A stretch of DNA of 64,000 nucleotides from NCBI GenBank assembly GCA_040218415.1, contig JAVJRN010000020.1, forward strand, positions 1 through 64,000, in the 5' to 3' direction. This DNA comes from JAVJRN01 sp040218415. Its GTDB lineage: Bacteria > Bacteroidota > Bacteroidia > Cytophagales > Cyclobacteriaceae. The notes under the pieces are model-generated. The model was not told where the DNA came from. It made no database searches and saw nothing but the letters and a program-made list of their open reading frames with translations. Shown here one piece after another: positions 25,588 to 34,786 of the stretch (positions are counted from its first letter, which is position 1; each line of letters begins with the position of its first letter). The translations under genes were made by a program, and so were the position numbers.

Positions 25588-26926
25588 AATTATAATCCTA
25601 GGAGCGGGACTGTCGGGTATAAGTACTTCATTTCATTTAGGACACAAAAACTGTCATATTCTTGAGAAGAACTCCTACCCAGGAGGACATATTCATTCAG
25701 AAAAAATTAACGGCTTTACATGGGATGAGGGACCACATGTTTCCTTTACAAAAAGTGATTATGTAAAAAACCTTTTCGCAGAAAATGTAGGTCGTGCTCT
25801 TTTGGAATACCCAGTAAAAACGGGAAACTATTTCAAAGGTACGTGGATTCCTCACCCAGCACAGAGCAATCTATGGGCAGTTCCTCAACCGCTCAAAGAC
25901 AAATGTTTATCTGATTTTTTAGAATCTAGAGATCAAAAATTACCTGAACCAAAAAACTATGAAGATTGGTTACGTTTAGCATTTGGAAATTCTTTTTATG
26001 AACATTTCTCTAGAGCGTACACAGAAAAGTATTGGACTGTTCGCCCGAAAGATCTATCGACAGACTGGGTAGGCGAGCGCGTTTTCTATCCAAAAATTGA
26101 AGATGTAGAACATGGTTATCTTGCCCCTCTTATTGAACAGACACATTACATAAAAAAAATACGCTATCCCGAAAATGGTGGGTATTTTTCATTTGCACAT
26201 AAACTGTATAACCAGTCAAACATCTCGTTCAACAAAGAATTAAACAAAATCTCCTTTAAAGAGAAGAAACTTTGGTTTAGCGACGGATCTCACTATCAAT
26301 ACAAGAAGCTCGTAAGCACAATACCGCTTCCTGTTCTAATTGATAAAAGTGATGCCCCTGAATATGTTAAAACGGCAGCTGAACAACTGAATTGTAGTTC
26401 TGTGTTATTGATAAATGTAACCGCCAACCATACCACAGCGAGGCGTGAAAATTGGATTTACGTTTACGATGAGGATAAGTATAGTACCCGAATTAATTGC
26501 ACAGAGTTGTTATCACCTAATAACGCACCAAATGGTAAAACTGGCGTTCAAGTAGAGGTATATTTTTCTCAATATCGAGCTAAAGCAGAATCTGATGAAC
26601 ACATTGCCGCAATGGTCTGCCAAGAGTTGATAGAAATGGGATTGATTGAATCTCATGATCACATTGAAGCATGCTTTACTAAATGGGTACAATGGGCCAA
26701 TGTAATATTTGATCATGATCGTAGAAATTCATTAAAAATTATTTTTGATTATTTAGAAACTCAAGGAATGACAAGAGAGTCCGACGAGATGAATCCTATG
26801 ACCAATTGGGAAAATAAAGACAAAGTGAAATGCGGTGAAATATCATTAGCTGGTCGATTTGCACAATGGAAATATTACTGGACGGATGATTGTGTTTTAA
26901 GAGGGAAAGTATTGTCTTATGATTGA
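25580..26926 (+). CDS. FAD-dependent oxidoreductase / UDP-galactopyranose-mutase-like flavoprotein
   Basis: The 448-residue protein starts with an FAD-binding dinucleotide motif (IIILGAGLSGISTS, residues 4-17; EKNSYPGGHIHSE) and continues with FTWDEGPHVSFT. These are shared by protoporphyrinogen-oxidase-like amine oxidases and by UDP-galactopyranose mutase. It is embedded in the CDP-dideoxyhexose genes and overlaps both neighbours by 8 nt, so a sugar-modifying role is likely. A pyranose-furanose mutase acting on the dideoxyhexose is one possibility, and an oxidase is another. The family gives no firm answer. Confidence 0.6.
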   Translation: MPKIIILGAGLSGISTSFHLGHKNCHILEKNSYPGGHIHSEKINGFTWDEGPHVSFTKSDYVKNLFAENVGRALLEYPVKTGNYFKGTWIPHPAQSNLWAVPQPLKDKCLSDFLESRDQKLPEPKNYEDWLRLAFGNSFYEHFSRAYTEKYWTVRPKDLSTDWVGERVFYPKIEDVEHGYLAPLIEQTHYIKKIRYPENGGYFSFAHKLYNQSNISFNKELNKISFKEKKLWFSDGSHYQYKKLVSTIPLPVLIDKSDAPEYVKTAAEQLNCSSVLLINVTANHTTARRENWIYVYDEDKYSTRINCTELLSPNNAPNGKTGVQVEVYFSQYRAKAESDEHIAAMVCQELIEMGLIESHDHIEACFTKWVQWANVIFDHDRRNSLKIIFDYLETQGMTRESDEMNPMTNWENKDKVKCGEISLAGRFAQWKYYWTDDCVLRGKVLSYD

Positions 26927-27896
26927 AGTATTAATATCTGTTGGAGTGCCGGTCTATAATGGAGAAAAATACCTAAAAGAGTCTCTGAATAGCATTTTGA
27001 ACCAAACCTATCAAAACTGGGAGTGCGTAATCAACGATAATTGCAGTACTGATGAAACCGCTTCAATAGCAAAAGAATTTGCTAAGCAGGACTCACGATT
27101 TCTATACTTTAAAAATGAGGAGTTTGTTCCCGCTATCAATAACTGGAATATTACCTTTTCTAGAATAAATAAAAATTCAATATTGTATAAGGAAGTAGCA
27201 GCTGACGATTGGATTTTCCCCAATTTCTTAAGTGAAACGGCTAATCTTTTCAAAAAAAACGCCTCAATAGGTATCTGTTCAGGATGTCGCATTGATCAAA
27301 ACAGACCCCAGTTGGGCGAAGGTTTAGACTTCTATGATAGTGAAATTATTAACGGTAAACAAGCATTAGAAAAGCAGATGTTAGGCGAGTACTCTCTCAT
27401 TGGATCTCTAAACTCTGTTATTTTAAAAGTAGAATATCTTAAAAAACTTAGTAGTTATCCAAAGATCTATAACGAATCTAATCCCAATTCAGACACTGAA
27501 TTAGCATTAGATATGTTCGCCATTTCTGATGTGGGTTTTGTTTATCAATTAATAAGCTTTACCCGCAGACACAACGAAACGGGGACAGAAAAAGCAAAAA
27601 GATTCAATTATTATATTCATTCTCGAGAAATCAATCTCCTCAAATGGAAATCATTCGCAAATAGCCTTGAATTAGAATATAAGCAGCACCGAATTGAATA
27701 TGCCAAATTTTTTCTATTACAGATGATTAGAAGAAATACCGAAGTGCTGGAATGGCATAAATCAAGACTCAAAAGTACTTTTCATATCTCCGAATGGTTT
27801 TTTGGGGGATATAGCTTACTAATTTCACTCCCTAATATAATCTTACGAATGCGCAGAGCTGGTAAAAAAGAGGTCTCCAATAATAGCGGGTGGTAA
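26919..27896 (+). CDS. Family 2 glycosyltransferase
   Basis: The 325-residue GT-A enzyme has the canonical N-terminus SVGVPVYNGEKYLKESLNSI and NDNCSTDETASIA, then a metal-binding acidic region near AADDWIFPNF. It would add one sugar to the lipid-linked repeat unit on the cytoplasmic side. It follows the flavoprotein with an 8-nt overlap and precedes the flippase. Donor and acceptor cannot be inferred. The C-terminal part is AT-rich like the flippase. Confidence 0.85.
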   Translation: MIEVLISVGVPVYNGEKYLKESLNSILNQTYQNWECVINDNCSTDETASIAKEFAKQDSRFLYFKNEEFVPAINNWNITFSRINKNSILYKEVAADDWIFPNFLSETANLFKKNASIGICSGCRIDQNRPQLGEGLDFYDSEIINGKQALEKQMLGEYSLIGSLNSVILKVEYLKKLSSYPKIYNESNPNSDTELALDMFAISDVGFVYQLISFTRRHNETGTEKAKRFNYYIHSREINLLKWKSFANSLELEYKQHRIEYAKFFLLQMIRRNTEVLEWHKSRLKSTFHISEWFFGGYSLLISLPNIILRMRRAGKKEVSNNSGW

Positions 27897-27897
27897 G

Positions 27898-29343
27898 TTG
27901 AGTTTTAAAAAACAATTTCTTTCTGGAACGTTTTGGACGTCCATTAATCAGTTTAGTCTTACCTTTCTTAATTTCGGGATCAGTGTTGTATTAGCTAGGC
28001 TAATTACTCCTGAAGAATTTGGAACTATAGCACTGATTTTAGTATTCTCTGGCTTTGCAACCATTCTAATCGACTCGGGACTGAGTAGTGCAGTTGTTCA
28101 ATTTAAAGAATTTAATGATGAACAACTTTCAACGATCTTTTGGTGCAATTTAGCTCTTGGAACGGTTGTGACGGGACTATTTATGATTATGGCTAAACCA
28201 ATTGCTACATTTTATAATGATCCTTCAATTTCAACTTATACCATTGTTCTTTCATTCATATTTACACTTTCTAGCCTTAGTTTAGTTCAGTCGTCTTTAC
28301 TTTCCAGAAATTTTCAATTCAAAAAATTAACTTGGATAAGTTTAATTTCTACTGTGCTATCAGGCTTACTTGCCATCGCACTTGCAGTATCCAACTATGA
28401 AATATGGTCTTTAATTTGGCAAAGGTTAGCGTATACACTTGTCAACTTAATTCTTCTTTGGTTCTACTCTACATGGAGACCGACTTTTTCCTTCGATTGG
28501 AATATATTAAAAAAAGCATGGGGCTTCAGTTCAAATCTTTTGTATTTATCTAGTTTCAACTATTGGACAAAGAATACTGATAACTTATTGATTGGGAAAT
28601 TTATAGGTGCCGAAGCTCTTGGGTATTATAATCGAGCTTATATGCTTATGAAGCTACCAAGCAATTTAGTAAATACGATAATTACTAAAGTCGCTTTCCC
28701 TATTTTCTCCAAATACAAAGACGACCTTAATATTATAAGGAATTCTTTTTTAAACATTAGTTATGTTTTATTTCTTGTTTCAATCCCTTTTTCAATCGTA
28801 CTAAGCATTTATTCATTTGAGATTGTTATCGCTATTTTCGGAGATAATTGGTATGAATCAGGTGGTCTCCTGAAAATATTAGCATTGGCTATTCCTTTTT
28901 CAATCATCTTGTCGCTTAACGGGCCTGTTTATCAATCTCAAGAAAAAACCAAACTACTTTTTACTACACACATATACGCCGAAATTTTCGCTATTTTACT
29001 GGTAATTGGAAGTGTTTTCATAAGTATATATGCAATTGCTTGGGCAGTATTAATTTATACCAGCCTCGCATATCTATATATCACTTATTTTGTTTTGAAA
29101 GTACTGAAGATTGCTGTTATACAATACTTGAATACAATGAAAAATGTGTTTTTAAGTTGCGGTATAGCATGGCTGTTTCACTATTTAGTTTTAGATGATT
29201 ACCTACATCGATTTGATAAACTTACGTCCTTACTTTTTTTGGTTATCTCTGTATTCACTTCATTGATTTTATTTTTTGGTTTAAGTGTATTATTGAACTT
29301 TAATCAGTTGAAAATGTCACTCAAAATTCTAAAAGCTAAGTAA
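27898..29343 (+). CDS. Wzx-type polysaccharide flippase (MOP superfamily)
   Basis: This 481-residue integral membrane protein has about 12-14 hydrophobic segments. The N-terminus FLSGTFWTSINQFSLTFLNF, followed by VLARLITPEEFGTIAL, is typical of lipopolysaccharide/teichuronic acid flippases of the polysaccharide_synt family. It would move the lipid-linked repeat unit to the periplasmic face. The start is TTG, 1 nt after the preceding stop, and the stop overlaps the next ATG. It is the only flippase candidate in the locus. Confidence 0.9.
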   Translation: MSFKKQFLSGTFWTSINQFSLTFLNFGISVVLARLITPEEFGTIALILVFSGFATILIDSGLSSAVVQFKEFNDEQLSTIFWCNLALGTVVTGLFMIMAKPIATFYNDPSISTYTIVLSFIFTLSSLSLVQSSLLSRNFQFKKLTWISLISTVLSGLLAIALAVSNYEIWSLIWQRLAYTLVNLILLWFYSTWRPTFSFDWNILKKAWGFSSNLLYLSSFNYWTKNTDNLLIGKFIGAEALGYYNRAYMLMKLPSNLVNTIITKVAFPIFSKYKDDLNIIRNSFLNISYVLFLVSIPFSIVLSIYSFEIVIAIFGDNWYESGGLLKILALAIPFSIILSLNGPVYQSQEKTKLLFTTHIYAEIFAILLVIGSVFISIYAIAWAVLIYTSLAYLYITYFVLKVLKIAVIQYLNTMKNVFLSCGIAWLFHYLVLDDYLHRFDKLTSLLFLVISVFTSLILFFGLSVLLNFNQLKMSLKILKAK

Positions 29344-30509
29344 TGAAAATCCTCTTTATTAGCCACTATTCTGAGTTGTATGGAGCCAATCGCTCCTTGC
29401 TTGGATTGCTGGAAGGCTTCTTAAAATATCCTGAAATAGAACCATTGGTCATCATACCTAATGATGGCCCAATAGAACTGGAGCTTCAAAATTTGGGTAT
29501 TGGTTACAAAAAGATCTTTGTTCCCAAAGCTATCTTACCCAAACCTGCTGCATTTTCAGGTTTTATCCATAGGCTCAAGTTTCTACTCAGATACTCCAGT
29601 GATATTGTTGCGTTTCGAAAAAATACCAAAAAGGCAACCAAGCAAATAGAGACTCAGATCAATCTCAACTCCATTGATGTGGTTTATTCTAACAGTGCAG
29701 CGCTTTATATAGGATTCATCCTAGCCAGAAAGCATGGCATTCCTCATTTTTGGCACATTCGCGAATTCATAGATTTGGACTATGGCCACACTCCCGTTTA
29801 TGGATGGAGAGACTTAAGAAAAAAACTAAAGGCCTCTACTGGAGTAGTGTACATTTCTAAGGCGATTCAAACACATTTTCGAGAAAGCAGCAATGCTGCT
29901 ATCATTTATAATGGTGTTCTAAAGGAATGTACTTTTCATAAATTAAAGGAGCGTAAGACAAAACTCGATCAATGTCATTACTTCCTAATGATTGGGCTCT
30001 TGGCTCCTTCTAAAGGACAGCAATTTGCGATTCGCGCCATGCAGGAAGTCAATAAAAAACACCCTCACCACCGGCTTAAACTTGTGGGTGAAGGGGATTA
30101 CTCAGAAATATTGAAAAAACTTGCAGCCGAATTGGGAATAGCCAAAAATATTGAATTTGAAGGCTATAAGAGTGATGTATACCCATACTTAAAAGATGCG
30201 CTGGGTCTGCTTATGTGTTCACAGAACGAGGGCATGGGTAGAGCCACAGTAGAAGCAATGGCAGCCAAATGTCCTGTTATAGGCTACAATCATGCCGGTA
30301 CAGCAGAGCTAATCATTGACAACAAAACAGGATACCTCTATCGTGAGGTGGCCGAACTTAGTCAAGCCATGATACACCTAATAGAAAACACCTCTTCTGC
30401 AAACGCTGTAACCGATCAGGCATGGGATTCAGCCAAAAGTAAGTACTCAATAGAAGGCTATGCCGATTCAGTTTTAGAATTTATTCATCACAAAATGCCC
30501 TTAGCTTAA
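29343..30509 (+). CDS. Family 4 glycosyltransferase
   Basis: This 388-residue GT-B enzyme has a Rossmann-like N-terminal acceptor domain (ILFISHYSELYGANRSLLG) and a C-terminal donor domain. The donor domain contains FLMIGLLAPSKGQQFAIRAM, the glycine-rich LVGEGDYSEILKK and the E-x7-E-type motif in SQNEGMGRATVEAMAAKCPV. It is coupled to the flippase upstream and the fucosyltransferase downstream by TAATG overlaps. The sugar specificity is unknown. Confidence 0.88.
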   Translation: MKILFISHYSELYGANRSLLGLLEGFLKYPEIEPLVIIPNDGPIELELQNLGIGYKKIFVPKAILPKPAAFSGFIHRLKFLLRYSSDIVAFRKNTKKATKQIETQINLNSIDVVYSNSAALYIGFILARKHGIPHFWHIREFIDLDYGHTPVYGWRDLRKKLKASTGVVYISKAIQTHFRESSNAAIIYNGVLKECTFHKLKERKTKLDQCHYFLMIGLLAPSKGQQFAIRAMQEVNKKHPHHRLKLVGEGDYSEILKKLAAELGIAKNIEFEGYKSDVYPYLKDALGLLMCSQNEGMGRATVEAMAAKCPVIGYNHAGTAELIIDNKTGYLYREVAELSQAMIHLIENTSSANAVTDQAWDSAKSKYSIEGYADSVLEFIHHKMPLA

Positions 30510-31378
30510 TGATTTTAGTACATCTCATGGGTGGTTTAGGCAACCAAATGTTCCAATATGCCGCTGGAAAAGCCCTTTCCACAAGATTGAACCTTCCTTT
30601 GAAGGTACATTTTGAAGACCATTATCAACATGCAAAAAGGAATTTTGCCTTAGAAGTATTCAATATAAAGTCCACTTTTCCTACACCCGATGAACTTAAT
30701 ACTTATCTGCCTGACCGTGGTATCAAGCGCAAACTAAAACAACTTTTCAAGCTGCCCTATCAAGGCAAGCTTTATCGGGAACCTGAAATCTTTGTATTGG
30801 ATCAAGGCTTTTTTGAGATCGCTTCAGGAGTATACTTATCTGGTTTTTGGCAACATACCGGATATTTTGATCCGATAGAAACGGCATTACGAGACGACTT
30901 TACATTCAAAAATCCAGCAAAAGGAGAAAATCTACGGGTTCTGGAGGCTATTCAGTCCAAACCACTCACCTGCTCCATTCACATTCGCAGAACTGATTAT
31001 ACCAACCCCGCTAGCGGATTATACCCCTTGCCAATTTCTTATTATCAAGAGTCCGTCAAGACCTTGGAGGATACTATCCATCAAAAACCCAATTATTATA
31101 TTTTTTCAGATGATGCGGATTGGGTGCAGGATAACTTTACGGCGGTTCCCCGAGCAAGAATGAGCATAGTAGCACATAATGATGGAGCTCATGCACATGA
31201 AGACATGCGACTGATGGCTACTTGTGATCACCACATCATAGCCAATAGTAGCTTCAGCTGGTGGGGTGCCTGGCTTAACGCTGATAATGATAAAAAATTA
31301 ATAGCACCATTTAGTTGGGATAATTCATTAAATTCCAAAAAAAGTGGTCTATTCTCCAGCAATGACATATTACTCTAA
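30509..31378 (+). CDS. GT11 alpha-1,2-fucosyltransferase-like enzyme
   Basis: This 289-residue inverting fucosyltransferase uses GDP-L-fucose. The family start MGGLGNQMFQYAAGKAL is at residues 7-23. The donor-binding motif H158-x-R160-R161-x-D163-Y (CSIHIRRTDY) and the C-terminal block ANSSFSWWGAWL are all present. The donor can be made by Gmd and Fcl encoded later in the same locus, which supports the assignment. Bacterial GT11 enzymes typically fucosylate galactose or GalNAc at O2. The acceptor here is unknown. Confidence 0.92.
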   Translation: MILVHLMGGLGNQMFQYAAGKALSTRLNLPLKVHFEDHYQHAKRNFALEVFNIKSTFPTPDELNTYLPDRGIKRKLKQLFKLPYQGKLYREPEIFVLDQGFFEIASGVYLSGFWQHTGYFDPIETALRDDFTFKNPAKGENLRVLEAIQSKPLTCSIHIRRTDYTNPASGLYPLPISYYQESVKTLEDTIHQKPNYYIFSDDADWVQDNFTAVPRARMSIVAHNDGAHAHEDMRLMATCDHHIIANSSFSWWGAWLNADNDKKLIAPFSWDNSLNSKKSGLFSSNDILL

Positions 31379-31397
31379 TTGTATAGCTTATTAAAAG

Positions 31398-32330
31398 ATG
31401 ATGAAGCAAAAACCAATTATAGTCACAGGAACGCATCGTTCCGGATCTACTTGGTTCGGCAAAATGCTTGCTCTGACTCCTAATACGTGTTATATAAACG
31501 AACCATTTACACCAATTTATGCTAAAGCTATTATGGGATTAGATATCAATTGGTTTCATTATCTTAAAGAAGAGGAGCTTCAAAGGTATTACGGTAATAT
31601 CAAGAATGGATTAGGACTATCTTATACACTAGTCGATCTCCAAAGACAGATTAAAAATGCTAATACTTCAAGGAAGAAAATGGCCTTCACTTATCGATAT
31701 CTTAAATATCATATCTTAGATCATAAAAAAACACCAATTATTAAAGATCCAATGGCTGTTCTTTCATTAGAGCAACTGGCAAAGCAATTTGATCTTAGTG
31801 TAGTATGTATAGTACGACATCCAGCGGCTTTTATCGCTAGCTTAAAACGCGTAGATTGGACTATAGAACTTGAAGATTGGATCGGTTCTCAACCACTCTT
31901 GATTCAAAAGCATTTCAAATCTGACTGGGAGGCTATATCCAATCCACAAAATCAGCAAAAAGGTTTAATTTGGCGAGCAAGCCACTTTTGGCGATTAGTA
32001 AACAAGTTGATTTTGAGCCATCAATCCAATAACCCTACATGGCGAGTGTATAAGCACGAAGAACTATCGGCCGACCCCTTGACTTCACTAGAAAAAGTAT
32101 ATGCTGATTTGGGCCTTGATTTTAACGACCAGGTGAGAAATGAAATCAAGAGATATACCGGAGAAGAAAATAAAAAATTCGCACAAGGAAAGCAGGTATT
32201 GGATTTAAAAAGAAACAGTAAAGAATTAGTCAAGGTCTGGAAAGGGAAGCTCTCTCCAACTGAAATTGCAGAAATCAAGCATATAGTAGGTGATGTCTCC
32301 ATTCATTTTTATGGTGATGATGAATGGTGA
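31398..32330 (+). CDS. PAPS-dependent sulfotransferase
   Basis: This 310-residue protein has the 5'-phosphosulfate-binding loop PIIVTGTHRSGSTWFGKML (residues 5-23) and the 3'-phosphate-binding segment VVCIVRHPAAFIASLKRV (about 133-150), defining the sulfotransferase superfamily. It probably adds sulfate from PAPS to a sugar of the polysaccharide. Because PAPS is cytoplasmic, it likely acts on the lipid-linked repeat unit before export. It starts 19 nt after the fucosyltransferase (ATG at 31398 or 31401). Confidence 0.88.
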   Translation: MMKQKPIIVTGTHRSGSTWFGKMLALTPNTCYINEPFTPIYAKAIMGLDINWFHYLKEEELQRYYGNIKNGLGLSYTLVDLQRQIKNANTSRKKMAFTYRYLKYHILDHKKTPIIKDPMAVLSLEQLAKQFDLSVVCIVRHPAAFIASLKRVDWTIELEDWIGSQPLLIQKHFKSDWEAISNPQNQQKGLIWRASHFWRLVNKLILSHQSNNPTWRVYKHEELSADPLTSLEKVYADLGLDFNDQVRNEIKRYTGEENKKFAQGKQVLDLKRNSKELVKVWKGKLSPTEIAEIKHIVGDVSIHFYGDDEW

Positions 32331-32343
32331 AAAGATTTAACTG

Positions 32344-32913
32344 ATGCAAAATATTACAGGATATTTAGAGAAAATTCAGGGAAAAATAGCTGTCTGGGTG
32401 CTAAGGTCGAGGGGTAGCCTTTTAAAAGGCAAACTAGGACTCAGACGTGGGGTAGATATCCCACGTCTACCTCATAAAATACGTTTTGGGAATAGAGTCA
32501 ATCTGGATCGTGGGGTAAGTATTATTCTTAGCGATACGCCGGACAACAAGAATCAAGTCTTTTTATTGACATTAGGAGATCACGTCTATATCAATCGGTA
32601 CACGGTAATAGATGCCACAACAGAGATCACTATTGGAGATCGAACCATGATTGGCACCCACTGCTACATCACCGATCACGATCATGATTTTAAAGGAGCT
32701 CCAGTTGATCAGTCCATTGGTGAACTTCCCATCGCTGGTAAGCCAACGATTATCGGCCAAAATGTATGGATCGGTAGTCATGTAACCATACTCAAAGGGG
32801 TGACTATTGGCGACAATTGTATCATAGGTGCAGGGAGCGTAGTAACAAAAAGCATCCCTGAAAATATGATTGCCGTAGGAAATCCATGTAAGGTATTAAA
32901 GGAAAGAAAATGA
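32344..32913 (+). CDS. Hexapeptide-repeat O-acetyltransferase (WcaF/LacA-like)
   Basis: This 189-residue left-handed beta-helix acyltransferase has isoleucine-rich hexapeptide repeats in GDRTMIGTHCYITDHDHD, PTIIGQNVWIGSHVTILKGV and TIGDNCIIGAGSVVTKSIPE. The catalytic histidine is probably in the TDHDH segment. It would acetylate a sugar hydroxyl of the repeat unit using acetyl-CoA. It overlaps the next glycosyltransferase by 4 nt (ATGA). Confidence 0.9.
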   Translation: MQNITGYLEKIQGKIAVWVLRSRGSLLKGKLGLRRGVDIPRLPHKIRFGNRVNLDRGVSIILSDTPDNKNQVFLLTLGDHVYINRYTVIDATTEITIGDRTMIGTHCYITDHDHDFKGAPVDQSIGELPIAGKPTIIGQNVWIGSHVTILKGVTIGDNCIIGAGSVVTKSIPENMIAVGNPCKVLKERK

Positions 32914-33881
32914 AGCAACAAGTTTCCATTTCTGTCCTAATGACAGCATACAATGCGGCATCCTATATTGAAGCCTCAATTCAAAGTATACTGGATCAGA
33001 CTTATGCCGATTTTGAGTTTGTGATATTGGATGATGGATCTACCGACCAAACGCTGGATAAAATAAAGGCAATTAATGACCCGAGAATTAAATGCCATCA
33101 AAATGATGGCAACAAAGGACTAACCTATTCTCGAAATAAGTGTCTGGAGCTTGCTCGGGGTAAATATGTAGCCTGGCTGGATGCAGATGATCTGTCCACT
33201 CACGATCGGCTAGCAAAGCAATTTGCTTTTATGGAGGCCAATCCTGATTTCGCAATGGTAGGTGGCTGGGTGCAGCCCATCGATCGACATGGGAAGGAAA
33301 GTGGTCAGGTCTGGAAGTACTTTGCCAAACCGGAGGAAATCCCTTCACTCCTTTTTTTTGGCAATTATTTTGCTCAGTCTGCTGTGATGATTCGTAAGTC
33401 GATGCTACCAGAGACCTGGTATGATGAAGCATTTCCACCCGTGGAAGATTATGAACTTTGGATTCGTTTGATTCAAAAAGGCAAATGCTGGAACATGCCA
33501 GTACTTTTTCTCTATTACCGGGTCTATGAAGAAAGTATCACCTTTCGTGCTTCCGAAAAACATCAGAAAGGGATGCAGCAGATCTCAAAAAATCAGTTGA
33601 TAAATCTTGGTACTCCAGAGACCGACTTGAAGCCATATCTGGACCTGCTTCAAGGTAAAATCAAAAATTTTATGCAGGCCTTCCACCTTTATAAAGCATT
33701 GGGGCATCAAAATAAAAGCAAAAAAAGCTATCCTGATAAAATATTCACTACAATCTTGCTGCATAAACTACTCTTAAGAGCCAAATCCAACCCATTGAAT
33801 CTTTTGAAGATATTGAGTTCGGAGTTTGTTGGTTACCTACCCTATTGGTTCAAAATGCAAGCACTAAACCGAATGCTGTAA
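32910..33881 (+). CDS. Family 2 glycosyltransferase
   Basis: This 323-residue GT-A enzyme has SVLMTAYNAASYIEASIQSI, LDDGSTDQTLDKI and the metal-binding DxD-type motif in VAWLDADDLS (about residues 90-98). The ED motif near FPPVEDYELWIRL probably supplies the catalytic base. It is one of four GT2 enzymes in the locus. The next gene starts at its stop codon (TAATG). Confidence 0.9.
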   Translation: MKQQVSISVLMTAYNAASYIEASIQSILDQTYADFEFVILDDGSTDQTLDKIKAINDPRIKCHQNDGNKGLTYSRNKCLELARGKYVAWLDADDLSTHDRLAKQFAFMEANPDFAMVGGWVQPIDRHGKESGQVWKYFAKPEEIPSLLFFGNYFAQSAVMIRKSMLPETWYDEAFPPVEDYELWIRLIQKGKCWNMPVLFLYYRVYEESITFRASEKHQKGMQQISKNQLINLGTPETDLKPYLDLLQGKIKNFMQAFHLYKALGHQNKSKKSYPDKIFTTILLHKLLLRAKSNPLNLLKILSSEFVGYLPYWFKMQALNRML

Positions 33882-34786
33882 TGTCACTGGAAAATATTGA
33901 TATCCTCATCACCACTCGCAACAGAATAGCCGAGTTGATCTTTACCATTGATCATTGCCTGGCTATTGGTTGTGAAGAGGATCAGATTTGGGTCATGGAT
34001 GATGCTTCGGAGGATGGTACTTCCCAGTCTATCACCAAGCAATATCCAAAGATTCACTTATTAAAAAATGAAACCTCAAAAGGACTTATTGCGAATCGAA
34101 ATACCTTGATGCAGGCCACCATCAAACCATATACCTTATCCTTAGACGATGATTCTCATATCCGTACCCAAGAAGATATATTAGAGGCCATTGATGTGCT
34201 TGAGTCTAATCCATACTATGGCATCTTCCATTTTCATGCTTTTGAACAGCTGGCAGAGCCACCTGCCAAAGAATATCTTCCAAATACAGTGAGGGAGATA
34301 AGAACCTACATAGGATGTGGCCATATCATCAAACGGGAAGTCATTCAAAAATTGGGGAAATATAGGGAAGAGTTTGAGTTTTACTGTGAAGAGTTGGACT
34401 ATAGTATCCGAGCTTGGCAGGCGGGGTATAAAGTTGTCACTCAAGACAATCTGGTGGTGCATCACCGCATTGATTGGGAGACGCGAGGAAAGCAATTTCA
34501 GGATGATCTGAGCAAGGGCATTTATGGAGCGGTTAACCGATCCATTCTTGGTTTTTCCAACAACCTGATTGTGGTGAACCTCTATTTTCCTTTTCCTTTC
34601 AATTTGCTTTTTACGGTTTATTATACCCTACTCCGATTTAAAAACTTCTATCTAAAAAAAGGAGATCGTGAAGGATTCAGGAAGGGTTGGGCACGGTATC
34701 GCTCTTTCAGTGATTACATAAAAGAAAATAGAAAGGCCATGGCCTACACCATTTTTCAATACTGGATCAAATTAAAAGTAAAGTGA
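33881..34786 (+). CDS. Family 2 glycosyltransferase
   Basis: The protein is a GT-A enzyme with DILITTRNRIAELIFTIDHC, MDDASEDGTSQSI, the DxD-like LSLDDDSHIRT and a later YCEELDYSIRAWQAGYKV segment typical of rhamnosyltransferase-like GT2 proteins. The frame is open from ATG 33845, but that would overlap the previous gene by 37 nt. The ATG at 33881 gives MSLENIDILITTRN and the TAATG junction common in this locus. The stop overlaps the next GTG by 4 nt. Confidence 0.88.
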   Translation: MSLENIDILITTRNRIAELIFTIDHCLAIGCEEDQIWVMDDASEDGTSQSITKQYPKIHLLKNETSKGLIANRNTLMQATIKPYTLSLDDDSHIRTQEDILEAIDVLESNPYYGIFHFHAFEQLAEPPAKEYLPNTVREIRTYIGCGHIIKREVIQKLGKYREEFEFYCEELDYSIRAWQAGYKVVTQDNLVVHHRIDWETRGKQFQDDLSKGIYGAVNRSILGFSNNLIVVNLYFPFPFNLLFTVYYTLLRFKNFYLKKGDREGFRKGWARYRSFSDYIKENRKAMAYTIFQYWIKLKVK

